Below are positions 36,867 through 50,200 of a DNA stretch of 64,000 nucleotides, one piece after another. Source of the DNA: Sipunculus nudus (Eukaryota; Annelida; Sipuncula; Golfingiida; Sipunculidae); contig CM049314.1 in NCBI GenBank assembly GCA_026874595.1, positions 23,885,729 to 23,949,728 on the forward strand, written 5' to 3'. Made by a program: the position numbers and the translations under genes. How positions within the stretch are numbered: position 1 is the first letter of the stretch; the number at the start of each line of letters is the position of its first letter. The notes beneath the pieces were generated by a model. The model was given only the letters and a program-made list of their open reading frames with translations. It was not told where the DNA came from and did not search any database.

Positions 36867-39800
36867 TATCAGTAATGTTTATAACATCATCACATACATG
36901 TATATTTAAAGACACGAATGGCAGTGAGTTTAAATATAGTTTAAGTTAATTAATCTTAAAAAGAATCATAAGGAAACGTTGCCAGTGATTTCTTCCTCAA
37001 ATGTATTATCTTATTTTAAATGTATTTTCAATGAATTACTATATGACACTAAAATCTTCTAAATGGTGTAACCTATACAAGCCTGTTATAGACAATATCG
37101 TTGCAAGTAAGTATCGTCGTCCGGTATTCAAACATTTGATGTAAACGGGATGTGTAAATTATTTCTTCTTGAGGTCAAATACAGCAGATGTCATATATAT
37201 ATATATATGGAACACTTTAACCTATTTTAACTTCTTTAACTCTTAACGGGTCAAGAGTTGTCAGTGTATTCAAGGTTTTACTTAAGACATACCTACTTTG
37301 ATATTGCTAAATGAAAAAGAGCTATGCAAGCCCAAATATTCATTATTATGATTATTGTTATAATTATTATCAGAGGGATATACATAACGGGCACGATATA
37401 TAATCATCCTTATATAGAAGTTGCGTTTTAGGACGGGTCCTGATCCGAAGCTTCCGGTTACCGGTCAGTTGTTTCGAAGAGATTACTTTTTTTTACTTTT
37501 AAAGCATTAACTAATGATTAGAACTTAAAATAGAGGTGATGAATAGAGAGGCTCATTTGTTAACTGGCAAATTATGAAAAGACATTAATATAATACGAGA
37601 CTTGCCTGATACATTAAATTGTATCAATAAATGATATATGTAAGTATGATTGCAGTAGTAATCCAGAGTATCCTAGTGAACAACCGGTCGGTTGAACATG
37701 CAGGCATCTGGTTGCAAAGCAGGTTAGTAGGCATCCGTAAGGATATTGACAATCGGGATAATGATGATGACGACTATTGTGATGATGATAATGATGTTGA
37801 TGATGAGAACGATGCATATAGAGGTAAAGGAATTGTGTGATAACGTATTATGCTGGACGCTGGAACTAATGTCTGTGTAATGCTAATAATTCCGGCACCC
37901 AGAGCAATTTTGAATCGCCCGAAGAGAATGGGAAATGAGTTGGAAATGGCGGTAACGAGTGAGCAAGTGCGAGGAAATACTATATTAACCCACCCCTGGA
38001 CGTCATAGCGCCGGGACTGTTTGTTCCAGTGGGTTTGTTGTGTGTTCAGTCAGCTCGTCTGTTGAAATCTCTGTGGCTGATGCAGACACGGGTCAGGCTT
38101 GTGAATCCGACTCACATACAGTGCCGGATGTATATATTTACTAAGGGGGCTGTACCCCAAAATTTCACACTTTCGTGTATGTGTGTGGAGATATTACCAT
38201 TGATTTTACTGTTTTTTGCACAAATCCAAAATTTAATAAAGGTTACACTGTGAATGCCATCATTTATGCGATACATTTATAAAGTTATCAGTTTTGAATT
38301 TATAATCAATCTTTTTATCAATGTTATTATGTCCTACTTTGGTTGTGTAGATATAGGACGGAATGAAGTGTGTTTCGCATTATAAGATGCTATTAAATTT
38401 TGGTCCAAAGCTCTGCCAGCCAAGGGGCCTTGTGTTTTTTAATCCGGTCCCGATTTTACTCATAATACAGTTATTTATATTGTCATGTCTTGTACTGTGA
38501 TCGTTCTATCCGCAATTCCTGTACATCTTATATATTATACATAGAAACTAAAACTGAACTTGACATTAAGGCTTATTGTTTTCATCTTAATGAATAAACG
38601 GAAACAATTCGCCAGATTATATACAAAAGTGACGAATACCAACAGTTATATCTCCACGTTAACTATATATAGTGTTAACATCAAGCGAATGTGATGGTAG
38701 GTAAATCGACACGTAATTGCTTAATAAAGATTAACTGGTCGTTAGCTGGAATCATCCTTTGTCCTGCCATGATTGTTTACATTATTGCCTCTTTCCCCCT
38801 ATTTAGCCAATATTGTTAGTGTATGGTCCATTCAAGGCTGACGGAATAAGCAATACGTGTATAACGTCTGATTAATATTCAGGTCAGCTGAAGCAGCATA
38901 TGCATTCAAATAGTATCCCAGAGATCACACTTGAAGTTAGCAATGCCCAACCTTGTAATAATTGCTTTGTTAATACACTGGTGAATAACCTTTGTAATGG
39001 TCAACCAGCCTGGGAACTGAACCTCTCAATACACACTTCGCGTAATGTTCAAAGGACAAAGCATAGCACAAAAATTAGTCGCCATCAATTAATCGTATGA
39101 ATTTACAAAATAAGGGATACTTAAGCAACATATTTATGTAATTAAAGCGGCAAACCTATATTTCTGAATATTCTTGCACAAAACATCAGAGATCTTATAA
39201 GACTTGTCCAGAAATTTGATGTGCCCCCTTATCCAACTTGATCCTGTGCTTCGAACCACAACTATATATACAAATACATAATTTGATGCTTATATATGAT
39301 GCAGTTTCGTCAGGTCTTTGGTTTTATAGGAAGATTGCTATTGAATTGTTTATATGAGTCAGCACAAGAGTCTACTCGAACGGTAAAGACGAAAGGAAGA
39401 AGTACACAGTAATAAAAACAATTACATAAAATAATATTTCGATTCCCTCCGATGTCAAGTTGTGTTACTTCTAGGCCGAAACTGCCAACTGAGAACATAG
39501 AGCGGTACTTTATAACAGCATACCAACATTTGACAAAACTCCCGTCCTTATAAGAGAGAAATAGCAGAAGATCAGTTAATAATGAATGAGCGGTCACGTG
39601 ATCGGAAATCTTTTTCTGTTGGTAAATGTAGGGATATCTGTCAATTATTTCTCGGCTAAGAGCCGTTAAGATATGACAGAGGTTAAATCCTTTGCTGCAT
39701 TGGCCGGAGTCTGATTTTTGTGTTGTAGTGGAAGGTGATGCCTGCCGTTTACAGATTTTGAACATAAACTCAGTAACATAAAAAGATGGCGTTTCCAGGT

Positions 39801-41040
39801 GCCTAGAGTCAGTAACTGCCTGAGAGCCGAGCTGTGAATAACAAGCCCCTTCGCGTCTGCTTTTTCACATATTTTCAACCTCCAGTTCAGCTGTGTGCAG
39901 TAAAACTAAGCTCCGTTGTATTTTGCAGAGATTGGTATCTACCTATTCATAGGTATATTGAGCCTGTTTTGTTCATTCGTCAGGTTGCAAAGGGGTATTA
40001 ATTTTCAACAAACCAGTATAAACAATTGGAATACACAATACGTTATTATCTACTCCTACAAACCTACATCGTTTATTGTGAAACAAGGGTTTGATAATTT
40101 TATTTTTACAATTGTTTATAAGATTTTGTGAACTGTCACAGGACTACATGTGTCTCTCTCAGGCGTATTGTATCTATACAAATGATGGTTTGAATAATAT
40201 CAAGGGACAACATTATGTGATGTCACATCCCGCTTCCTTACAAAGTTTTATATACAACATCAAAAATAACTCTCATAATCAGAATATAGATAATTTCCTA
40301 ACGACCTTTCCCCTCCAACCCAATGATATACGGTCATATGTCTGATACCAGAATGCTGTCACATGAATTAATTGGAAGGCACTGACTGAGCGCATATCTC
40401 CGCCAAAACTAAGATTGGCAAGTAAAATCAACATGGCAAAAATGCATCCAAATCTCTTATTGTCTGTGTGCCGCCTTTCTACAAATGATCATTGCAATTA
40501 GCTACGGATTTTTGGAAATATTAAATTGAAAAACAGGTGGTCAATAAGGGGGTATGGAACGATCCGCATACTGATCCCTATAACATGTAATCGATCCGCT
40601 CAATATTTACAAATCCTTTCTTTGTCCCTGGCTCATCATTCTACAAAATTTACAAAATTAGATTTCAGTTCTTTGAATAATTTAGACATTTTGCAGGTTA
40701 ATTTGGCTGTGTGATATAATGTTCGGTAAACAAGTTAAACATAGAGCGAGACACACAAACGCGGTGATCAATTAATTTCTGCTGGCTTTTTGGGCGGAGG
40801 TAATTAATCCGTTATATAAACCTGCAAACGAGGGTTGGTGACCTCGATATTCAGTTAAGTACTCCCATTAGCCTAATCCTATCAAATACAAATCTCTTTT
40901 TTTCTCAAAAAGACACCTGGGCGCCATAGATATAATACTGAGACCTCATGACAGAGCCAGCGACTGGTACACTCCTCACTTTGTATCACGAAAAATAAAA
41001 TAAAATGCTCAGGAATTGAACTACTGCTTGCCAAATTATT
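36001..41040. other. Intergenic, unassigned
   Basis: It holds mixed (AC)/(AT) microsatellite sequence at about 36725-36861, (AT)n at 37196-37208, a GAT-rich low-complexity patch at 37757-37812, and a GC-richer block at 37980-38130. The minus strand has a 151-codon frame at 39310-39765 overlapping a 70-codon frame at 39666-39878; neither is recognisable. No supported gene. Confidence 0.4.
36807..36861. repeat. (AT)n microsatellite
   Basis: Near-perfect AT run preceded by about 80 bp of mixed 'acatat' repeats. It makes spurious Ile/Tyr-rich frames on the + strand. Confidence 0.95.
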
Positions 41041-41070
41041 GTATCCGCCAAAACAGAGTTCTGCGGATAC
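41041..41070. repeat. 8-bp-stem hairpin at the start of the repeat array
   Basis: GTATCCGC and GCGGATAC form a perfect inverted repeat around a 14-base loop, directly before the array that begins at 41070. It may be part of the element's terminus. Confidence 0.5.
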
Positions 41071-41760
41071 TATGTTTTTGACCGGGTTCCACGACCACTG
41101 GACCTATTTTTTTTAAACCTGACCCAATTATCGGATCACATGTAAGCTGGTGCCTAACCATTTTGCGTTGACCTCGGACCTTTCCCCTCTGCAGTGCATC
41201 CATTTTTGCGTGTGTGCTTACACATTAAACCACATATCTTCGGATCAGGCTAAAATTTTGCACCTGTGTAGCTTTTGGGTAGCTTTATATCATACAATAA
41301 ACTTGTTGCGCCACCTGCGTCCATCTGTTCGTCTGCCTTGGGTAAAAATTACTCATATCTCTGCAGTGGTTGGACTTATCCACCTGAAATTTTGCATGCT
41401 CATAAATCCTGGATAGCTTTATTGATTTTATGACAGGTGGCGCCACGCTGCAGACATCTGGTTTGACGTATCTTCATGAAATTTTGCACATGTATTGATT
41501 CCACATAGATCTGCCTCCTGCAGCCATTTTTGCACAGCGTCCATCTGTTTGTCTGCTGTGGGGTAAAATCACTTATATCTCAGCAGTGGTTTGACTTATC
41601 CACCTGAAAATTTGCATATGTATACATCTTGGGTAGTTTCTCTTTCAAATAACAGGTGCCGCCACCTACAATCATGTTTACGTGGCAGATATCCATGCCA
41701 ATATGTAACACATCTCACTCTATTCCCCTTGCCACTCAATTCATGCCTCACTTCACCTGT
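41070..41760. repeat. About 180-bp module array, locus 3 of 3
   Basis: Three or more units with 'atatctc(t/a)gcagtggtt', 'cacctgaaattttgcat', 'catcttgggtagctt', 'ggtggcgccac' and 'cgtccatctgtt'. The left flank ('accactggacctat', 'aaacctgacccaattatcggatcacatg' shortened) corresponds to that of the 12240 array. Confidence 0.65.
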
Positions 41761-42369
41761 TCTACTCTGATTTCGGCCGATAATGTAGTCGCTTGTCGAC
41801 TACCCGTATTCTAGTTCACTTGTGCTTTATCTCGACCAGAGAGACTCCTCTTTTAGCTCAGCTGCCTGTAAGTCAAGCACGTTTTTACACCCTTGAACAT
41901 AGAACCCTAATTGAAAATCCAGGGAGGTCAATACAAGGTCTCCTTGGAAACCTAAAATTAGGTCATTGTGACCTATATCCTTCGAGCTTCGAGGGTCTGA
42001 ATATACCTAGAATAATCAAACATTGTTAAAAAAAACTCCTGTATCTTGATAATTAATGCATGAATTGCCCTGAATCTTGCCTTGAATATTGATCATGACT
42101 AGGATTGCCGCCACCTGCATTTATTTATATTTTTTTACGATTTGTTTTTCTGTTTATTTTTCGACCGTCATATGACAGCAATTATGTCAGTTTCTCAACT
42201 GTGGTTTTATCTAGTGTTCCGAAACCTTGTGTGTTTAATGATTATGACTTGTTCCTGACTGGTTGCACCACCTGTATTTTTTTCTAATTTTTATGAATTT
42301 TATTCCCTTTATTTTGAGACGGCCAAATTATACTGATTTGCAACGGTGGCTTCATATAGTGTCATTTTG

Positions 42370-42840
42370 TTTGTAAATAGGGCCTCGCTTGAATAAGCAG
42401 ATGCCCTATAGTATTCACCCTGTCCATCCGTCGGTCCATCTGTTCGTCTTTCTGTAAGTCCGTCAAACGTATTTCCTGATGATAACTCCAGCTTGGATAG
42501 ACATATCGATTACAAAATTGGCCCACCTCTAAAGCAAGAACTCTATTGAATTTTGGGTCTTTAGGTCATAGGTCAAGGTCACAGGATAATCTTATTTAGA
42601 AATATTGTGGATGCATTTTAAGCCAAACTTTTCATCCCCAACATTCCATCTACCACATAAAGGTGACCTGCAAATAGGAGATGAACCTGATTGATTTTGG
42701 GGTCACAAGGTCAGGGTCACAGAGGCCATCTGTCCATATATTTGTTTCCAAATGATAACTCCAGTTGGATTGACAAATTGATATCAAACTTGTTCTGATT
42801 TGAAAATGGAAAATGTTGATTAGGTTTAACACTCTCTTAT
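42370..42840. repeat. Dispersed bivalve-type repeat
   Basis: It starts 'tagggcctcgcttgaataagcag' (shortened) and includes 'tgtccatccgtcggtccatctg', then two imperfect units with 'gatgataactccag(c)ttggat', 'gacatatcgatta', and 'ggtcaaggtcacagg'. Repeated 'tccatc'-type and 'ggtcaaggtcac' phrases are usual in bivalve dispersed repeats. Non-coding. Confidence 0.5.
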
Positions 42841-45601
42841 TTCAGTTAATAAATGCAATGTGTATTATTATACTTTGATCAACTCATCTCAAATTTCTTC
42901 CTTTTTAATAATTTACATGCATTTAAATTCACTTAGTTCGGATACCAATAGACACAAAAATGCAGTGATATTGCAATGAGGCTCCTGCGTCTTCCATTTA
43001 GCCCATAAAAGTACACAGGCAATCCAAATGTATGTATTGTTTACATTTATCAAATAATGCTATGAAAATAACTGTTGCCATATTTCCATATGTTAGGATT
43101 TAATAAAAATGTTCTCATAATCAATTTCAACTGAGCGCCGTGACCAACAGCTCCCTTGTTCATATGCGTAATCACGCCACCATGCATGCCACAATCAAGA
43201 TCAGTTCAGTTCACAGCGCTTTTGTTATCAGAAAAATGTAAGATACAAGATACAAGATTTTTTTTCAAGTTTTCCAGAAAAGGGATCTTGTTCAGAAGAC
43301 TTTTATTTCAGATTCTTTTCGAAAAAGATAAAACATTAGCTGAAACATTTTTTTTTCATTGTGATATTAATTTCACGATTAAGATTTTTATGAAAGCAAC
43401 GTGATTATAATCAGACATGCAATGCATGTCATGCAATAAAGGAGCTCATATAAACCCGCCAAGTCATGTGACCAAACAATATATAAAATTGTCTGCAACA
43501 GTTTTCATTTATCACGCTGACATTCAACACTAAGTTGTGTCTGGCCGTAGTCGCAGCTGTTTGTCATAAGAGAATTTAATTAAACGTTACCGCGAGCATG
43601 CGCATTGCGGGCAAGATAGTCTGTCGGTCTTCTCTCACCTGAAATCTGATTTTAACAGGAGCCATGCCGTCATAATACGGTCATATTTGATTAGGCTAAG
43701 AATAAGATGTTTTCTTGTTGATATACAAGTCATAAACCCTCAGTGTTAGTCGTCGCCGGTAGATGTCGCTGGTTTGATGGGGAGGGAAATGTCATTCTTT
43801 TTATCTTATAGAAGTAGACAACAGCAACATGTCCTAGCCAGGCAGAGAAAACCAAGTCTGATATGAGGTGGTCAAGACAGCGTCGTCCGTCTCCGACCAG
43901 GTGAACTACTAGCCGTTTCCGTTGAATGGATTTCCAATATCCGTTTGCTTCATGGTGCAAAGAAATGCCTCTTTGATTTACTTCGTGACTTTTTTCCACT
44001 TTGATATACAGACAATATCCTGTAAATATCACCCGACGTTCTACTCTACAAATATAAAGGGTGCAGTCATATCCATTGGATATTGGCAGTTCGCTAAAAC
44101 AAGGAGACACTGCTAATTGCTTTATGTCATATGACAAATCAAGATCCGTACATATTCATAAAAATTCATTCTCACTACAAGAAGGTTCTTCAAGACTTTC
44201 CAATCTTATTTGCTCTCAAAAGTACTTCAGTTGCCACATGCTCAATTTGCGTGTGCAGGCAAAACAGACCGAGCTGTGTCCTTGCTTCCGCAGAAGGCAA
44301 GTGACTATTAGAGCGTTAATCACGCCACTTTAATAATTGGCTAACTAATATATTAAGTATACCTCTGCTACACGAGATAACCAGCTCACAATGTTAGTTA
44401 TTTGTACAATTTAAGAGGATGTTTAAGTAGTAGCAGTGAAGATCCTACGCCTGCAACCGTTTCAAATACCATTTTAGTACTATTACCAGTCACTTCAACC
44501 GAGGGCCCAGTGATAGCTTACGATCTAGTAGGAGAGATTCGAGCAAGATGGTATTTCTCTGACTATAGTCTTCTTCAGCCATGACATTTAAGTGGTTGAT
44601 ATAAATAAGAACCTCGTGAAGGTTATATTCGCCAGCCTATTGCTTTTAATACACTGACTTATTCGTAAAGAAAAGTCAGCAATTCAAAACACAGCGGCCC
44701 GGCTGGGTCTACTAGCTGTCAACCAGACCAATAGGGGTTTTGTTAAAATATCTAAAGAAGCGTACCGAAAGGTATTTAAAAACTACCAGATACTACCGTA
44801 ACATTCGGAAAAAAAGAGGGAAACGGTAATGAAAAGTCAGTAGAAATTACTGTACTTTAGTATGTATTTTGTAGTATTTTTCGTCGCTATCGGGTCTTTT
44901 CGGTACATTTGGTAAATTATCAAACCCAGCAAATAGCTAGGCTATATATTAAGCCAGAGAAACGCCACATTGTCAGAAATCCCCTATTCTTCAACCTTAC
45001 TTTTTCAACATCCTACAGACCAGAATGTCGTAAAATTAGTAGCTAGTAGCTATTTCGCTAAATGAGAAACACTCCTTGCCGGGCTGTGAGAACAAACAGA
45101 TGGTCGTGACTATAATACCCCTGAGCAAATTCAACCATTCGATCCTCTCTCTGCGTTCTATGGAGCTGTATACGCGTTTACGTGACCTGTACAGGAGTTA
45201 TGTTATGAGGCGGTACAGACAGTATTACACGGCTGCAGTCACACAAATAATAAAACCAGCTGAGAGAGACCTGTGTTCGGATACACCTAGACAGAAACCT
45301 GGAATCGCAAACAATTGCACAGAAGGCGCTGGTGTTATGCAGTTTTGTGTCTCCACAGATCATGGTTCATCTAGTAGTTGTTAGTATCATTCTTGCGTAA
45401 TCATCTGATTCAGGACATTCAAGAAAAAATGGGAATATAAGCAGGAAAAACAGGTATATATAACTTAACATGTACACAAACAAACCTCTGATTGTTATGT
45501 TATTGTCGAATTTAACCATGTCGAATTCTCCTAGCGAGCTCGGGCTTGATAACGCGCAGTTTAATAAGATTGTTCTCAATATCTTTGACTTAATATTAAA
45601 T

Positions 45602-45633
<32 letters not shown>

Positions 45634-45689
45634 ATATATGGTCGGTTACCATCTTTCTTAAACCTGGCTATTACCAACAGATATAATCA

Positions 45690-45742
<53 letters not shown>
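45602..45742. repeat. Two (AT)n microsatellites, 45602-45626 and 45694-45742
   Basis: Alternating AT runs, separated by about 65 bp of unique sequence. Confidence 0.95.
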
Positions 45743-45747
<5 letters not shown>

Positions 45748-47213
45748 TTGTCTGTTAATTCCGTAATGTTTGTTCATATACACAAATTATTCTGCATGCC
45801 CCATTCTTATTCTCTGCAGTGTCTGTACCGCCCCGCCACTTTGTTGATTTCTGGTTCCGTCCCTGTTCTAATACAATGTACCAGATCATAAAAAGAGTTT
45901 TGTACATGCGCCTGTAGATGGTGTATTTTATCACAGCTAGCAAGAGCCAGGCATCTTGTATAACGCTCAAACGATATGCAAGCACTTCAGCAGGACTTTG
46001 GAAGCAATCAACATAAGAGGAAATGCAGTTTACCACACAGCAATATAAAACAGGGGCATGTACCGATTAGTATATATGCTCAAAAGAAAAAAAAGGCATC
46101 CTATGTGCCACCTGTTTAACTTGTGCTGTCACCTGTGTAGGATATTTTAAATAAACTGTAGCAAACCTAGTAACAAATCGTCTTATGACCTAGGATCATC
46201 GACTGTCAGGCCTGTATCCAACATTTATTCATCCTTGAGGGTCAGGGAGTCCCTGGAAGAAAGGATACATCCTGGCTCAAAGATTTTATGTTTTACAGTT
46301 AGACTGAAATAAAAAAAAGATAATATATGCCACAGGAAATATACCATGAAGAAATTTGGGACCTTTCTTTTAAGTTATACATGAAAGTGAATGTTCTGGA
46401 ATATAAGTAATGTTGAGATCAAGAAATGGGATAAAATAAAACATACAGAAGTTAAGTAACAAATCTCTTAAAAAATTGTAGAAGATTGACAGAGTTACGA
46501 ATAGACTAAGTTTGGGATCGAATATCGAATGAAAGTAGTATAATGAATAGTACTAATTTATAGACTAGATTTGCTTGTCCTAGAATGTAATATTCTCTAT
46601 TAGACTGTATTTGCCTGGTCGAGATAATAACAAGAATAAAAATTAAAAAAAGAATTAAATGAAATAAAATTAGAAATATTAATTAAATGTAGCATAGTAT
46701 TATAAAATGCTCTGCAGTGTTGTAGTTTAGTCTATAATTTTATAGTTCAGTGTAATAAAATATAACGTTATACATCACAATATAATATGAAATAATATAA
46801 TATTTATACAGGTGTGCTCAAGTGGGGGTAAATATATTAGGCTGTTGTAAGGTCCTTGGTTTTCCATACATTCCGATCCAGCATCAGCAGATATGTGGCA
46901 TCTGCAGACTTTTTGTCGCAGAATATGTCAATTAACCCTGAGGACCACAGGCTCTTTCCGGCAGCGAAATTAGGAACAAAACTACCGAGCTACTACCAGT
47001 TACGCCAGGCACGTTGGGTAACACGTATATATTTCTCAGTATAGTTGAGTATATCAAACAGGATAGCCAGCGTAGCTCCCATACATTGGAATATGCTGGT
47101 TGTAATAAGAAACACAAGGACTGGAAGCACGAGCGTATGCAATGGAGCTCAGACTGATTTGCATAGGAAAACATAAACACCTGTAAACGTTTTTCACACC
47201 TTGGTATTTAGCG

Positions 47214-47221
47214 GTATATAT
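47214..47221 (+). promoter_or_regulatory. TATA-like box before exon 1
   Basis: 'gtatatat' lies about 30 bp before the candidate ATG at 47246. If real, the 5' UTR would be only a few bases, so the true start may be elsewhere. Alternative TATA box: 48499-48505. Confidence 0.25.
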
Positions 47222-47245
47222 TCTCTCCCTGAGGCACTTATAGAC

Positions 47246-47257
47246 ATGGTGTTCCCG
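47246..47257 (+). CDS. Exon 1: 12-nt coding start of the signal peptide
   Basis: ATG GTG TTC CCG is followed by a consensus donor 'gtaagt'. Joined in frame to the 48626 exon it gives a 20-residue hydrophobic leader, better than the 15-residue one starting at 48629. A TATA-like 'gtatatat' lies about 30 bases upstream. The in-frame fit could be chance (one in three). Confidence 0.4.
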
Positions 47258-50200
47258 GTAAGTGTTTCTGTGATTCTATGAATTAATATACCAATATTCA
47301 AGATTTTTCAAGATCTTTCCATTTCTTAATAATTAATATTAATCAGTGTAATCAAATGTAGGGCATGGCTGCCTTTCCTATATACGTACATATATACCGT
47401 CTAGTAAATTACAGAAACGGATTCAGGGGGAGAGTTAGTTCAGGGGGTCTGTTCCCATTCCCCCTTTCCTAGCTTTCTTAAACAATAACCAAATTTGCCC
47501 CCCCCCCTCCCATTTTCCGGAAGAGGGGACTTCTTTTTATGTTTTGACATCAGTCCACAGGGGGTTGGACCCCTCCTTTTCCCAAACCCTGGACCCACCC
47601 CTGAAATAATTCCACATGGGCCACAGATTATACATGGCATCCATCATTGTTGTCTGTTCCATCAGCATTCAGTTGATTCGCAGACTGGAATTAATCCACC
47701 AATCACAGAACCCTTCTGTTCTCTGTAGCGCCAGTTCATCCCACTGTCATTAACATTATAGGGTCCTTGTAGGAACCTGCAGGCACGTTCTGGATGAAAC
47801 GCCTTCTGAAAGTTCTCTCTGACAAACGAAGAACTAACCTTTTAGCAAGACAGATGCAAGGTTTGCCATTTTACGGTTCCACACTACATGTAAAGCTTAC
47901 GGGTTACAGATATTTAAAGGTTTTAATAAGGAGGTCATTTGAAAGCTGGGGAATGATGCCAGAGAAGTATTATTCGTTCACAAATGGGGCATTACAGCGA
48001 GAATTCATATAGGTATCCTGCTTTTTCAATTGTCAATGCTTTTGGCAATTAATAACTTTATCAAAGGTGTTACTTGTCTTTCAATCAAATCAGCGAAATG
48101 TCAACATGGCAAATGCAAATGTGTTTCCTAAAACCCTTGATATGATGCTTACACTTCCATCGAATCACCCTTTACAAGGGGGGGGGGTTGATATTGTCAG
48201 AGGAAAAGGGTTTACCAGAAGCAAAATGATGTTTTTTATTAACCCTTAACCCCTTTGAACCTCTTCCTTCTAACATTACCAAAACAATTCCGACATGGTG
48301 ACAACCCATGTAATATGACCACCCCACTAAAACGACTAATATTTTAGTTTCGCCCTAGCATTTAGGATCTCTTTAATATCTAGCAAAAGACAGTACATTA
48401 ACACGGGTGCGCGTGAGGGTCGCAGTAGTGAAGATATACAGAATTGTTGGCCCATCTCCACATTCCATGTCACCCTCTCCTCCCAGGTATTCAGAGAATA
48501 TAAAGGGAGGTCGATATTTTAGTGTATTTCGGTCTCATACATCAGAATAAGACCACTTAAGGAAAGCATTTCAGAGAAACTCGGTTTGCTAGTTTGTACA
48601 TGAAATATACATTTATTTGTTTCAGACCATGTGTACTTTCCTCTTCCCGCTCCTGTTACACTTTTGCTTGGCAGGTAAGTCTGTTTCCTAATATTTCATA
48701 ATAATTCATTTCCAAGGCTCCTTATTAGGCGGTCATTTTCATCACATGGGTTTAATGATAAAGAACATTGGTGATAATATAATAAATCGAGAACTATAAG
48801 TATATATACTTGACTGTCCATATGCGTATACGTTTAACAATGTAGTTGTATTTATCAGGCAAATATTACTATATTGCTATATTACGAACAAGAAAAGGTT
48901 TGGCTTATATATATACATTAATCGACTATCGCTCTGTGGGTACAGCAAATACTCAACAGATACTAGTATATAGTTTTATGAAACGTAATATAAGGTAATG
49001 TCGCTCGAGTTTGAATGTATTTTCCAGTTATAGTAACAACTATTTTGAGTAATGAATACCCAAAAGCAGTGTTATACTGTAGTCCTTTTACCAGAGGGAT
49101 AATACTGAAAGCAGGAAAGGGAGAGCACATTAATTATATGTCCTTCTGTTTGTGTAATATACGGTTTATATATGTTTATGTACAAGAAAACAAAATTAAT
49201 ATAGATGAATTTCAATTTATCGTAGATATGTTTCTTCAGTCTTCCATTTACAATATACTCGGTCTTGTCTTGCTCCCATTCCCCTCGCTGCTCTTCTGCC
49301 AGTCTGTTACATTTGTAATAGTAGCATGGACTATATACACGTGTACCTACCGCAGTCAGATCGACTAATTTACTGGATTTGTTCACTGAAGCATGTCCTT
49401 GCTTCAGCACATGCAGGCCATGTGTTTCTCCAAGGTAAACTCGAGACAGTATTTCCTGAAGATAAACGTTTATTTTCTAACAAAACCAATTACCCTCTGC
49501 CTCTGACAGTGCCTATTACTGTGGAAACTATCATACCCACGTAACCCAGGGTAACCACATTGTTTCCCTAAGGTGAGAGGTTTCCTGCTGAGGAAGGCAC
49601 TTGTAACAATGTTCCATGCAATGAATGATCAGAACTGTGCACCAAATTAGGGATTATACAGTACAACACATGTACATATTGCCGGTTCGGCTATACTTAC
49701 AGGCGGTGGGCCTCCTCCAGTTTTCCTATACGTGTAAATCAATAACATTTCATATATTGGAAGTGCATGCACGTTGACTTAAACTCTTCGTTATCATTGC
49801 CGATTCAGATTTTGCTAAAAGTTGGGATCAATTTCCCTTAGATCCTGAGGTATATCACTTATATCACAGAGCGTGTAAATTTGGAATATACACTGAGTGA
49901 TGCCCTAGCGCTTTTCATAATACCCTGGTAAAATATAAGTACATCCACACAAGACCCATCTTTATATGTACATCTCACGTGGCTGATATTTTACCTTTGA
50001 TTTGTTTGTTTGATCATCAAATAAATTGCATGGAATATTTGCATTAAATGAACAACAATCTTTGTAACTGCGGAATTTAGACATATTGAATAAATAATCC
50101 ATAAATGCTTGCGGGAAGATAGTTCTACAATACAGAAAATTAAATAATCGAGCTTTTGTGTGTCATGTAAAGATAATATATGTACATAAAAGGAGGCTTT

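Larger units (their letters stand above)
42841..47245. other. Intergenic region before the cysteine-rich gene
   Basis: It holds (AT)n at 45602-45626 and 45694-45742. Frames at 43730-44137 (minus, 135 codons) and 45076-45384 (+, 102 codons) are open but have no recognisable motif. No supported gene. Confidence 0.4.

Noticed and set aside
36445-36909. 154-codon + frame
   Set aside because: Half of it is translated (AT)/(AC) microsatellite (Tyr-Ile repeats); the rest has no motif or splice support.
43730-44137. 135-codon minus frame
   Set aside because: Length is within what chance allows in 64 kb; no domain, signal peptide or splice context recognised.
45076-45384. 102-codon + frame with an Arg/Tyr-rich middle
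   Set aside because: Protein-like in part, but no motif, no flanking splice pattern and an open antisense frame over the same bases.
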